32,220 bases of DNA from Bacilli bacterium (GTDB lineage Bacteria; Bacillota_I; Bacilli_A; RF39; UBA660): NCBI GenBank assembly GCA_017397685.1, contig JAFQID010000022.1, forward strand, positions 1-32,220. Reading direction: 5' to 3'. Both the position numbers and the translations under genes were made by a program. Positions 7,654 through 15,326 of this stretch are shown piece by piece. Below the pieces are notes generated by a model. That model searched no databases, was not told the DNA's origin, and saw nothing but the letters and a program-made list of their open reading frames with translations. The stretch's first letter is position 1. The number at the start of each line of letters is the position of its first letter.

Positions 7654-8830
7654 TAAATTATCTATTGGTTTTACAGGAGATATTGCTTTTGATGAATATA
7701 CTTCTAATTATTATGATAATCCTGATAAGATTGATAAAAGGTTATTAAGTTTTTTAGGAAGTAATGATTATAATGTTATTGATTTAGAGTCTCCGGTTAC
7801 TTTATCAAATGAAACAGAAAAAGAAGCTCTTTTTCATAAATTAGAACCTAAGCATTTAGATTATATTAAGAAAATTATTAAGTGTCCTATTGCTGATTTG
7901 GCTAATAATCATATGATGGATTATGGTTATGTTGGGCTTAATGATACTTTGAAATATCTTAAAATAAAGAATATACCTTATATTGGAGCTGGTAAAAATT
8001 TACGTGATGCTTCTAATTACATTATTTTGGGTGATGATGTTAAAGTTGGAGTTATTGCGGTAGAATATAAGGATTATTATATTGCCTCTAGTGAAAATGC
8101 TGGACCTTTTCATGAATCTTGTTTGAATGTTTTAAAGGAAAGAGTTTTTGAACTTAAAAATAAAGTAGACTGGATAGTAGTTGTATATCATGGAGGAGAA
8201 GAGTTTTTAAGGGTACCTATGCCTTATACTAAGAAATTACTTTATAAGATTTTAGATTTTGGGGTAGATATAATAGTTGCTCATCATCCACATGTTGTAG
8301 AGGGATATGAAAAAGTTGGTAAAAAAATGATTTTTTATTCACTTGGTAATTTTATATTTGATACTGATTTTCAAAGAGCACAAAAATATACTGATGAGGG
8401 TGTTTTACTTTCTATTAAGTTTAGTAAAAATGATTATTCTTTTGAAAATAAGTGTCTTAAGATAGATAGAAAGAATGAAAAAATTGTTTTGAGTGATGTA
8501 AATAATAATTTTAAAGAAATTGATAAAAAGAATTATAGTAAGCTTTGGAGAAAAGAGGCTCTTAGAATTAGAGAAATATCTAATAATAAAAGAAAACTAA
8601 GACAAACTAGGATTTCAAAGTATCTTGGTGAAGGGGAGAATAAGGTTGTTTCTTTTAGTTATTTTGAATCTTTGCTTGAGGGAAAAGATATAAAGGTAGA
8701 AGCGGTACATGTTGGATTATTAAAGAAAATTAAAAATCATAGATATGTAAAACTTTTAAGGGAGTGTTTTGTTAATAAAAAGTATAGATATTATGTTTAT
8801 GCTAAAATAATTAATATTTTTAAAAAGTAA
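7637..8830 (+). CDS. CapA-like (PGA_cap) metallophosphatase family protein
   Basis: About 397 residues. The frame opens at GTG 7625, but a GGGG tract at 7627-7630 makes ATG 7637 or 7640 better; either overlaps the previous gene by under 20 nt. Motifs of the CapA branch of calcineurin-like phosphatases: FTGDIAFDE, VIDLESPVT, ADLANNHMMDYG, VVVYHGGEEF, VAHHPHVVEGYE and YSLGNFIFD. The D, N, H metal ligands are all present. CapA proteins belong to poly-gamma-glutamate capsule synthesis/anchoring operons, but many members sit in other polysaccharide loci. No capB or capC is visible, so classical polyglutamate synthesis is not shown. Unusually, there is no N-terminal membrane helix, so it may act in the cytoplasm. 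The last 80 residues are basic. It is embedded between two ATP-grasp ligases. Confidence 0.83.
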   Translation: MMKKSNKLSIGFTGDIAFDEYTSNYYDNPDKIDKRLLSFLGSNDYNVIDLESPVTLSNETEKEALFHKLEPKHLDYIKKIIKCPIADLANNHMMDYGYVGLNDTLKYLKIKNIPYIGAGKNLRDASNYIILGDDVKVGVIAVEYKDYYIASSENAGPFHESCLNVLKERVFELKNKVDWIVVVYHGGEEFLRVPMPYTKKLLYKILDFGVDIIVAHHPHVVEGYEKVGKKMIFYSLGNFIFDTDFQRAQKYTDEGVLLSIKFSKNDYSFENKCLKIDRKNEKIVLSDVNNNFKEIDKKNYSKLWRKEALRIREISNNKRKLRQTRISKYLGEGENKVVSFSYFESLLEGKDIKVEAVHVGLLKKIKNHRYVKLLRECFVNKKYRYYVYAKIINIFKK

Positions 8831-8840
8831 TGGAGTAGTT

Positions 8841-9926
8841 ATGAAAAAAAAGTTAAAGAGGATTTTTAATAATTTGTATCCTTTTATAGTTAGTAAAAAA
8901 ACAAAGAAAAAAATAAATGATATTTGGGATAAAACTAGTGATGAAGATAAGAAGTTAATTTATGATATTTATGTTAAATATAATAAAAAAAGCAAGGATT
9001 TGAAGAGTGTTTTAAGGTTATTAAAAGATATTCGTTATATGAAGAATAAGTATGGTTTTAAATATGAGGAATATTTTATGTATGGTTTTAGATATAAAAT
9101 ATTATATTTAAGAAAGACTTTTATTGCTGGTGGTGATATGAAAGAGTATATTGCTTTTTTGAATCCACCTATGGAAAAGAAAGTTTTAAGAGATAAGTAC
9201 TTTTGTTATTTGAATTATAAGGATTATTATAAAAGAGATATTATTAAACTTGAAAGTGAAGATGATTATAAAAGTTTTTCTTCTTTTATAAGTAAACATA
9301 AAAGTTTTGTTGTTAAACCTTATAATAAGGCTTTTGGAACTGGTGTAAGATTAATTAATAGTGTTAATTATAAAGATAAAAAGGTACTTTTTAATGAACT
9401 ATTAGGTGATGGGTCAGTTGTTTTGGAAGAAGTTATTGTACAAGATGAAAGAATGAAAGTTTTACATCCGGGGTCTGTTAATACTATTAGAATGATACCT
9501 TTTATTAAAGAAGATGGTGAGGTTATAATTCATTTTCCTTTTATTAAGATTGGTGTTAATAATTCTTTTGTTGATAATGGTGGTGCGGGTGGTATTCTTG
9601 CTTTAATTGATGAAAAAACTGGAAAGATAATTACTGATGGTATTGATGAAGTTTGTAATAAATATAAGTATCATCCAAATTCAAATATTAAACTAAAAGG
9701 ATTTCAAATACCTCTGTGGGATGATGCTGTTAAACTAGCTAAAAGTCTAGCTCCTTTAAATAACAAACTTAAGTATATTGGATGGGATTTTGCTTTATCT
9801 AAGGATGGATGGATTATTGTTGAGGGTAATGGAGCAACTCAGTTTATAGCACAGCAGATGGCTGATGGTAAAGGAAAGAAAAAGGAATTTGAGTCTTTGA
9901 TAGAGTATAAAATAAAAAAGAAGTGA
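8841..9926 (+). CDS. Sugar-transfer-associated ATP-grasp protein (paralogue 4)
   Basis: A 361-residue protein, 10 nt after the CapA-like gene with GGAG before the ATG. ATP-grasp motifs: FVVKPYNKAFGTGVRLI, VLEEVIVQDERMKVLHPGSV, NTIRMIPFIKEDG, YKYHPNSNIKLKGFQIPLW, YIGWDFALSKDGW and IVEGNGATQFI. The usual acidic residue of HPDS is an asparagine (HPNS) here. The N-terminal 100 residues are lysine/tyrosine-rich. It is the last gene of the operon starting at 5499; the exporter genes that follow have their own promoter. Four such ligases in one locus suggest successive carboxylate-amine couplings on one polymer (inference). Confidence 0.83.
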   Translation: MKKKLKRIFNNLYPFIVSKKTKKKINDIWDKTSDEDKKLIYDIYVKYNKKSKDLKSVLRLLKDIRYMKNKYGFKYEEYFMYGFRYKILYLRKTFIAGGDMKEYIAFLNPPMEKKVLRDKYFCYLNYKDYYKRDIIKLESEDDYKSFSSFISKHKSFVVKPYNKAFGTGVRLINSVNYKDKKVLFNELLGDGSVVLEEVIVQDERMKVLHPGSVNTIRMIPFIKEDGEVIIHFPFIKIGVNNSFVDNGGAGGILALIDEKTGKIITDGIDEVCNKYKYHPNSNIKLKGFQIPLWDDAVKLAKSLAPLNNKLKYIGWDFALSKDGWIIVEGNGATQFIAQQMADGKGKKKEFESLIEYKIKKK

Positions 9927-9928
9927 AT

Positions 9929-9957
9929 TTGATTATTATTTTGTATTATGTTAAAAT
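9929..9957 (+). promoter_or_regulatory. Promoter of the ABC exporter pair
   Basis: TTGATT (9929-9934), a 17-nt spacer and TAAAAT (9952-9957), with TG at 9949-9950, in the short gap before the permease gene. Confidence 0.6.
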
Positions 9958-9981
9958 TTTATTTGAAAGGAATTAGAAGAA

Positions 9982-10767
9982 GTGAAAAGATTTTTTAATG
10001 ATGTAAAAAAATATTGGAAGTATATAATGTATGCGACTAAGTCAGAACTTAAAAATGAAATTATTAATTCGTATTTAGGTTGGTTATGGCTTATTTTAGA
10101 GCCACTTGCTTTTATGCTTATATATACTTTTATTGCAACTGTTGTATTTAATTCAAATGTGCCTTATTTTCCAGTATTTGTGTTTGTAGGACTTACTTGC
10201 TGGAATTTCTTTAATAAGATGATTGTTGCGAGTGTAAAATTAGTTTCAAGTAATAGGGATACTGTTACTAAGGTGTATTTACCTAAGTTTGTTTTATTAT
10301 TTGTTAAAATGGGTGTTAATATATTTAAAATGTTAGTTTCTTTATGTATGGTATTTATTTTTATGTTATTTTATAGGGTGCCTTTAACATGGAATCTTTT
10401 ATATATTATTCCTATTTTGATAATACTTATTGTTATTACTTTTGGTTTTTCAAGTATTATAATGCATTATGGTGTATTTATGGAAGATTTGGTTAATTTA
10501 ACAAATATTTTTATGAAATTACTATTTTATATGACAGGTATTTTTTATGATATTGCTAGTAGGATAGAGGGAGTTTATAGATTTATTTTACTTGATGTTA
10601 ATCCTATTGCTAATATTATTTATAATATGAGAAGAGTGGTTATTTATGGAATAGGGCCAAGTAATATATCATTATTTATATGGTTTGTTTTAGGTCTAGG
10701 AGTATGCGCTATTGGTATTAGAACTATATATAAATATGAGAATACTTATGTAAAGGTGATGAGATAA
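9982..10767 (+). CDS. ABC-2 type permease of a polysaccharide/teichoic acid exporter (TagG-like)
   Basis: A 261-residue protein starting at a GTG with GAAAGG upstream. It has an amphipathic N-terminus followed by about six hydrophobic segments (near residues 30-55, 60-82, 105-130, 138-165, 170-195, 225-250). The layout, including WLWLILEPLAFMLIYTFI in the first helix and LDVNPIANIIYNMRRVV before the last, is typical of the TagG/Wzm/KpsM permeases that carry lipid-linked polymers across the membrane. It overlaps the ATPase gene by 1 nt. In context it should export the polymer built by the neighbouring glycerophosphotransferase and decorated by the ATP-grasp enzymes. Length is normal for the family. 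Confidence 0.88.
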   Translation: MKRFFNDVKKYWKYIMYATKSELKNEIINSYLGWLWLILEPLAFMLIYTFIATVVFNSNVPYFPVFVFVGLTCWNFFNKMIVASVKLVSSNRDTVTKVYLPKFVLLFVKMGVNIFKMLVSLCMVFIFMLFYRVPLTWNLLYIIPILIILIVITFGFSSIIMHYGVFMEDLVNLTNIFMKLLFYMTGIFYDIASRIEGVYRFILLDVNPIANIIYNMRRVVIYGIGPSNISLFIWFVLGLGVCAIGIRTIYKYENTYVKVMR

Positions 10768-11507
10768 TGAAAAAGAAGGAAGTATCAATTAGTGTAAAAG
10801 ATTTACATATTTATTATAGAGATATGAGAAGATTTTCTTTAAAGAAAAGTGGTCTTAAAGGAAAAGGAACTGGTAGAATAGTAAAGGCTGTTAATGGAGT
10901 TTCATTTGATATTAATGAAGGTGAAATAGTAGGAATATGTGGTAAGAATGGTAGTGGTAAGTCTACTTTGCTTAGAGCTATTTCTGGAATATTTTCTGCG
11001 GATAAGGGAAGTATTGATTTACATGGTCATAGTATATCTTTGTTATCAATAGGTGTTGGTTTTCAAAGAAGTTTAACAGGATATGAAAATATATTTTTAT
11101 CAGGTATGCTTCTTGGATATTCTAAAGATGAAATAGAGAAGAAAGTTGATAGTATTATAGAGTTTTCTGAACTTAAGGATTTTATTTATAAGCCTGTTAG
11201 AAGTTATTCTTCTGGTATGTATTCTAAACTTGCGTTTTCTATTACGGCTATTTTAGAAACTGATATTATGCTTATTGATGAGGTTTTAAGTGTAGGAGAT
11301 ATACATTTTAAACAAAAAAGTTATAATAAGATGAAAGAACTTATTAGTGATGATAAGAGAACGGTTATTATTGTTTCACATAATAGTAAAACTTTAATTG
11401 ATTTATGTGATAAGGTAATATGGCTTCATGAAGGTGAAATTAAAAAGATCGGAAAACCTGATGTTATTATGGCTGAGTATGAAGAGTTTATGAAAAATGA
11501 GGGATAG
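10767..11507 (+). CDS. ABC transporter ATPase of a polysaccharide/teichoic acid exporter (TagH/Wzt-like)
   Basis: A 246-residue protein. Walker A GKNGSGKST (near residue 67), signature YSSGMYSKLAFSI, Walker B DIMLIDEVLSVGD and H-loop IIVSHNSKTL are all intact. The LSVGD form of Walker B and the N-terminal insertion before the nucleotide-binding core (KGKGTGRIVKAVNGVSF) are typical of the TagH/KpsT/Wzt group that powers polysaccharide or teichoic acid export. It lacks the long C-terminal domain of TagH and of carbohydrate-recognising Wzt, so it is a minimal version. It is translationally coupled to the permease (ATAATGA overlap) and ends at an intrinsic terminator whose stem begins in the stop codon. 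Confidence 0.9.
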   Translation: MKKKEVSISVKDLHIYYRDMRRFSLKKSGLKGKGTGRIVKAVNGVSFDINEGEIVGICGKNGSGKSTLLRAISGIFSADKGSIDLHGHSISLLSIGVGFQRSLTGYENIFLSGMLLGYSKDEIEKKVDSIIEFSELKDFIYKPVRSYSSGMYSKLAFSITAILETDIMLIDEVLSVGDIHFKQKSYNKMKELISDDKRTVIIVSHNSKTLIDLCDKVIWLHEGEIKKIGKPDVIMAEYEEFMKNEG

Positions 11508-11526
11508 TTACTTTTGTAACTTTTTT
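11507..11526 (+). terminator. Intrinsic terminator of the exporter operon
   Basis: GTTAC (11507-11511), loop TTTT, GTAAC (11516-11520), then a T-run. The stem is short but begins at the last base of the stop codon. Confidence 0.65.
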
Positions 11527-11547
11527 CTTTTTATTATAAAATATGCG

Positions 11548-11578
11548 ATTAATTTATAACGAAGGTTTATAAATTAAT
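11548..11578. repeat. Perfect 12-bp inverted repeat
   Basis: ATTAATTTATAA (11548-11559) and TTATAAATTAAT (11567-11578) are exact reverse complements around the loop CGAAGGT. There is no T-run, so it is not an obvious terminator. It could be an operator or the edge of an inserted element. Confidence 0.5.
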
Positions 11579-11636
11579 ATATCTATTTACTTTTAGAAAG
11601 GAAAAATAAAATAAACTTTAATAATAAAGTGAGTGA

Positions 11637-11791
11637 GCAAGAAAATATGTTAGTTCATATTTAATTGATGAACCAGGATATTTAAAAAATGTATTAAAAG
11701 AATATAATAAATATAAAAAATCCTCTTAATTAATTTAAGGGGATTTAAAATTCAAAAAACGGATAACGCAACTAATAAAAGTTGCGTCTCC
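11637..11791. other. Gap with a possible gene relic and two further hairpins
   Basis: The stretch 11508-11959 holds no convincing gene. A frame from about 11641 encodes a short peptide containing SSYLIDEPGYLKNVLKEYNK and ends at 11729; it is bounded by a stop upstream and has no start or ribosome binding site, so it may be a relic. Its stop lies in a 12-bp stem (11718-11729 with 11735-11746, one G-T pair) that has a T-run on the minus strand and could terminate minus-strand transcription. A second stem, ACGCAACT with AGTTGCGT (within 11765-11787) around a 6-nt loop, is flanked by GGA and TCC that can extend the pairing. It has no T-run. I see nothing else up to the -10 box at 11935-11940. Confidence 0.4.
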
Positions 11792-11959
11792 AGGACTCAT
11801 ATAACATATCATATTAATATGCATAAATATGTATTAATATTTATTTTTGTGTAGAGTAGTGTATAAAGAGTTTATTAAACAAAAAAACTATTAGTTATAA
11901 TTTACTTTTTCTTTTATATTTAAAGATTTTGTTTTATAATTGTTTTTAGGTGATGATAA

Positions 11960-12544
11960 ATGAATTTGTATGATTTTGATGATACTATATATGATGGTGA
12001 TACTAATAAAGATATAATTAAGTTTTTTATTAAGAAGTTTCCTTTTAAGGTTATGAGGAGTCTTATGAAAGCTAAGAAACTTAATAAATTATATTTAAAA
12101 GGTGAGATAGAGTTTGAAAGAGTTAAGGAAGTAATGCTTGGTTTTTTATTTGAAATAGATAATATAGAAATGTATATTAAAAGGTTTGTAAATAAGAATA
12201 TTAAGAAAATTAAACCTTGGTATTTAAAAAATAAAAGTGATAATGATATTATTGTTAGTGCTTCTTATGAAATATGGCTTAGGCCTTTTTGCGATAAACT
12301 TAAAATTAAGTATTTGATAGCTACTAAAACTAATAGTGAGGGAAAGATTGTTGGTAAGAATTGTAAAGGAGTAGAAAAGGTTAATAAAATTAAATATCAT
12401 TTGCCTAATGCTAAGTTTGTTAATAGTTATAGTGATAGTTCTAGTGATATACCTATGCTTGAGTTATCAGAGAATGCTTATGTTGTTGAGGGTAATAATT
12501 TAGTTAAGTATTATTCTGGGTATAATTTTAAAAATAATAAATAG
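11960..12544 (+). CDS. HAD-IB family phosphatase
   Basis: A 194-residue HAD-superfamily hydrolase of the phosphoserine-phosphatase-like subclass IB. Motif I is YDFDDTIYDGD, with the nucleophile Asp near residue 5 and the acid/base Asp two residues on. A helical cap follows, motif II is IIVSASYEIW (Ser near residue 99), a lysine lies in the KGVEKVNKI region, and motif III is SYSDSSSDIPML. It should be a cytoplasmic small-molecule or lipid-head phosphatase; the substrate is not evident. It has its own -10 TATAAT at 11935-11940, an AGGTGATG site before the ATG, and a strong terminator. It lies after the polymer locus but appears to be an independent transcription unit. Confidence 0.82.
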   Translation: MNLYDFDDTIYDGDTNKDIIKFFIKKFPFKVMRSLMKAKKLNKLYLKGEIEFERVKEVMLGFLFEIDNIEMYIKRFVNKNIKKIKPWYLKNKSDNDIIVSASYEIWLRPFCDKLKIKYLIATKTNSEGKIVGKNCKGVEKVNKIKYHLPNAKFVNSYSDSSSDIPMLELSENAYVVEGNNLVKYYSGYNFKNNK

Positions 12545-12570
12545 TCAACCAAAAATGGTTGACATTTTTT
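12544..12570 (+). terminator. Intrinsic terminator after the HAD gene
   Basis: GTCAACC (12544-12550) pairs with GGTTGAC (12557-12563) around AAAAAT, followed by a run of T. The stem starts at the last base of the stop codon. Confidence 0.85.
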
Positions 12571-12587
12571 GATTTGTAGTGTATATT
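12559..12587 (+). promoter_or_regulatory. rpsP promoter overlapping the upstream terminator
   Basis: A consensus TTGACA (12559-12564), a 17-nt spacer and TATATT (12582-12587), 23 nt before the rpsP start. The -35 lies within the 3' arm of the preceding terminator hairpin. Confidence 0.8.
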
Positions 12588-12609
12588 ATTGATAACGAAG
12601 GAGGATATT

Positions 12610-12879
12610 ATGGCAGTTAAAATTAGACTTAAAAGAATGGGTTCTAAGAAAAGACCTTGCTACCGTGTTGTAGTTGCTGATTCAAGAGCAAGAAGAGATG
12701 GTAGTGTTATTGATTCTATTGGTACTTATATGCCACTTGAAGCTAATAAAGTTAATATTAATAATGAACTTGCGCTTGAATGGCTTAAGAAAGGTGCACA
12801 GCCTACTGATACAGCTAAGAATATACTTAGTGAGGCTGGGGTTATGAAAGAATTTCATGACAGCAAATATAGTAAATAA
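12610..12879 (+). CDS. rpsP: 30S ribosomal protein S16
   Basis: An 89-residue protein beginning [20 protein letters not shown], the S16 signature, followed by [11 protein letters not shown] and IGTYMP. S16 binds 16S rRNA in the body of the small subunit and is needed for its assembly. The frame can be extended to a TTG at 12589, but the AGGAGG site lies at about 12599-12604, so 12610 is the start. The gene overlaps khpA by 1 nt. In many Firmicutes this pair continues into rimM and trmD; here khpA is followed by a terminator instead. Confidence 0.97.
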   Translation: MAVKIRLKRMGSKKRPCYRVVVADSRARRDGSVIDSIGTYMPLEANKVNINNELALEWLKKGAQPTDTAKNILSEAGVMKEFHDSKYSK

Positions 12880-13121
12880 TGAGTTTAGTAGAATTTACTG
12901 AAACTATTGTTAAAAGATTAGTTAGTGAAGCGGATCTTGTTAAGGTACAAAGATTTGAAAGTGATGAGGAAATTACTATTGAAGTACTTGTTGCTGAGGT
13001 GGATATGGGAAAAGTAATAGGTAAAAAAGGTAAAATAGCTAATTCTATAAAAACTTTGGTTCAAGCTAAGGCTTATAACGATGGTGAGAAAAAAGTTAGA
13101 GTTAATATTGACTCATTTTAA
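12879..13121 (+). CDS. khpA: KH-domain RNA-binding protein KhpA (YlqC)
   Basis: An 80-residue single KH domain protein with the RNA-binding GxxG loop in VIGKKGKIANSIKTLVQA (about residues 47-64). KhpA works with KhpB (Jag/EloR) as a small RNA chaperone affecting cell elongation and division in Firmicutes. Position directly after rpsP with a TAATG overlap is the classic arrangement, so it is translated from the rpsP message. Length matches the usual 75-85 residues. The operon ends at the hairpin at 13121-13147. Confidence 0.93.
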   Translation: MSLVEFTETIVKRLVSEADLVKVQRFESDEEITIEVLVAEVDMGKVIGKKGKIANSIKTLVQAKAYNDGEKKVRVNIDSF

Positions 13122-13147
13122 AAGATTACTGCGATGTAATCTTTTTT
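13121..13147. terminator. Bidirectional terminator between khpA and the ger operon
   Basis: AAAGATTAC (13121-13129) pairs with GTAATCTTT (13136-13144) around TGCGAT, with T-runs on both sides. The stem includes the stop codon of the convergent gerAB gene. Confidence 0.8.
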
Positions 13148-14229
13148 GTTTTGAGTTTATATATTATTAATGATATAAGACATATTATTATAGAGAATAA
13201 ATAACATATTGTTGGCATTATTACCATTTTGAAACTAGTGTTTATTAAGCTTTTGTTAAATATTATATTTGGAAATATTATTGCGATTAAACCTATTATG
13301 TATAAGATTATATTTAGTGTTTTTTCTTTTTTTATTTTGAATGTATCTTTTATTTGATTTATCATGAACAAAAACATTGCTGATGTTCCAACAATTACGT
13401 ATAGGAACCAAAGAATTATACCTACATTTTCTATTGATATAATGAATGAAGAAACATTTATTCTTTTTAGTACTGAATATAATGGATAACTAAGTAAGTT
13501 CATTAAGTCTATTCCAAGTATTCCTATTGTTGAAAACATTATTATGAAATGTATTAAAAATGATATAAAGTATACTTTCATAAAACTTTTGTTAAACTTT
13601 TCTTTGTTTACTATTTTATTTTTGTTTACAATGTTTATGTAAAAGCATGGAAGTGAAAAGAATACTGAGAATATGAAAGCTGATAAGAGTATATTTCCTT
13701 CTGGAACAGTTAGTATTGGGAGTAATCTAATTAATGATATTTCAGGTAAAAGTGCTAGTGTATCTAGTACAAAAACTATTAAGCAAATATAAAATGACAT
13801 AACTGACACTCTAGTTAATGTTTCTGTTTTTTTAGTAGCAATATAAGTTATAAGAAATATGATAAATGTATTTAAATATATTGGTGGTGTGTCTATAAGA
13901 TACTGACTTGAGAGAAATTTTGCTAATCTATAGTTTAGTGTTGAGGATAATAGAAATGTAGTAATTATGAATAATATATTTAATGGTATTGAAAACTTTC
14001 CATATAGTTTTTTTAGTTTGTTTGCAAATGATTCTTCTGGAAGAGTGCTAAAGAATTTCAATAATATATAGCAATATAAAAGACTTAAGAGAAATCCAAG
14101 TATTAAAGATATAACAACTGATGTGTTTGCTTTAAAAATTATATATGAAGAAGATATTCCCCAGTAAGTACTTCCACTTAATGCTAGTAATAGAGATGTT
14201 ACGCTAAAACTATTAATTTGCTCTTTCAT
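13126..14229 (-). CDS. Spore germination permease, GerAB/GerKB family
   Basis: A 367-residue integral membrane protein with about ten hydrophobic segments, of the GerAB branch of the amino acid-polyamine-organocation transporter superfamily. The B subunit of the germinant receptor sits in the inner spore membrane and forms the germinant-binding pocket. Recognisable features are the N-terminal INSFSVTSLLLALSGSTYWG helix and the glycine/proline-poor helices typical of the family. Its start overlaps the end of the GerAC gene by 4 nt, so it is the last gene of the operon. Length matches the family norm of about 360-370 residues. The ligand cannot be predicted. Confidence 0.88.
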   Translation of the reverse strand: MKEQINSFSVTSLLLALSGSTYWGISSSYIIFKANTSVVISLILGFLLSLLYCYILLKFFSTLPEESFANKLKKLYGKFSIPLNILFIITTFLLSSTLNYRLAKFLSSQYLIDTPPIYLNTFIIFLITYIATKKTETLTRVSVMSFYICLIVFVLDTLALLPEISLIRLLPILTVPEGNILLSAFIFSVFFSLPCFYINIVNKNKIVNKEKFNKSFMKVYFISFLIHFIIMFSTIGILGIDLMNLLSYPLYSVLKRINVSSFIISIENVGIILWFLYVIVGTSAMFLFMINQIKDTFKIKKEKTLNIILYIIGLIAIIFPNIIFNKSLINTSFKMVIMPTICYLFSIIICLISLIIYKLKTKKITSQ

Positions 14230-15326
14230 TGTTTTTCTCCTTCCATGTTAAATCTTGCTTCTCCTTTACTAATAATATTTAATGTTAGTTTTGTTTTAAT
14301 ATCTATATCTTTTAGTTTTTGATCCCAGTTATTTTTTTTGAAATTGAAATAACTATAATCGAATTTATAAATATGGTTTCCTATACCTAGAAAGTCATTT
14401 TCATTTTCTTTTGCCTTTTTTATTAAATTATTTATATTATCTTGTAATGTTTTATATGCTAAATCATTTATATATTTTTCTGCGTCTTTATCTGTTAGGG
14501 GTTTTTCACATTCATAACTACCTAGTGATCCTCCTAAGGTAGTATCTATATTAAATGTATTATTTTTCCATGAAAATTTTGTTTTTATATCATCTAATGA
14601 TAATGAAAACTTTTTGTTATCACAGTTAATATCTATTATGGTTTCTTTTGCGTTATTTGTAAGTATGTTATATGTTATTGATTCTTTTTCATTTAGGGTT
14701 AGTTTTTTATTTTTATAGTTGTATGTAATTAAGTTTTCTAAAATAATATCTTTCTTTTTTTCTTTATCTTTAAATGTTATTACTGGATATACTACATTTT
14801 TTCCTTGATCTAGTGATTCTAGTAATAGATTAAAGAATTTTAGTTCGACTGATGAAGAATAGACATCTTCATTGAATGAAAGAAGTGAGTCTAAATACAT
14901 TGATGATACTTCTGAGTTTGTTTGTGATTCTAAAATGTCTTTTGGATTTAAATCGTTTGTTGTATAAACAAAGAAGTTCATTTTACTTTTTGGATCTCTA
15001 ATGAAGTAGTCTTGATAGTTTATTTGTTTTTCTATTATTTCTGGTGATATTATTATTGCTTTTAAGTGTGATATAAATATTTTTTTGTTTGCTAGTTTTG
15101 ATATTTTTCCGATAGCTTTATCTATGCTTTCTGCATTTGCTTCAAATAAAATCATTTTGTTTTGAGCTTCTTTGCTTTGCTGGTCTATTATTTGAAGTGT
15201 TACTGTAAATTCGTTGTTTTTGTAGTCGAGTGCCATGCCAGTTGCGACAGCAAGTTCATTTATTTCTACGTAGTCTGAACAACCTGTTAGAAGTAGTAGT
15301 GTAAAAAATAATATTATTTTTTTCAT
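14226..15326 (-). CDS. Spore germination lipoprotein, Ger(x)C family
   Basis: A 366-residue protein with a lipoprotein signal: a short hydrophobic segment (IILFFTLLLLTGC) with lipobox LTGC, cysteine near residue 16. The mature N-terminus, DYVEINELAVATGMALDYKN, is the Ger(x)C family signature. GerAC subunits are anchored outside the inner spore membrane and complete the A-B-C germinant receptor. The C-terminal portion (FLGIGNHIYKF through IKTKLTLNIISKGE) matches the conserved third domain. It overlaps GerAA and GerAB by 4 nt each, so the three genes are translationally coupled. It is the middle gene here, whereas the C gene is last in the Bacillus subtilis gerA operon. Confidence 0.9.
   Translation of the reverse strand: MKKIILFFTLLLLTGCSDYVEINELAVATGMALDYKNNEFTVTLQIIDQQSKEAQNKMILFEANAESIDKAIGKISKLANKKIFISHLKAIIISPEIIEKQINYQDYFIRDPKSKMNFFVYTTNDLNPKDILESQTNSEVSSMYLDSLLSFNEDVYSSSVELKFFNLLLESLDQGKNVVYPVITFKDKEKKKDIILENLITYNYKNKKLTLNEKESITYNILTNNAKETIIDINCDNKKFSLSLDDIKTKFSWKNNTFNIDTTLGGSLGSYECEKPLTDKDAEKYINDLAYKTLQDNINNLIKKAKENENDFLGIGNHIYKFDYSYFNFKKNNWDQKLKDIDIKTKLTLNIISKGEARFNMEGEKQ

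Noticed and set aside
11761-11791. Stem ACGCAACT/AGTTGCGT considered as an integron attC-like site
   Set aside because: The arms do not fit the GTTRRRY/RYYYAAC core sites and there is no integrase or cassette array nearby.
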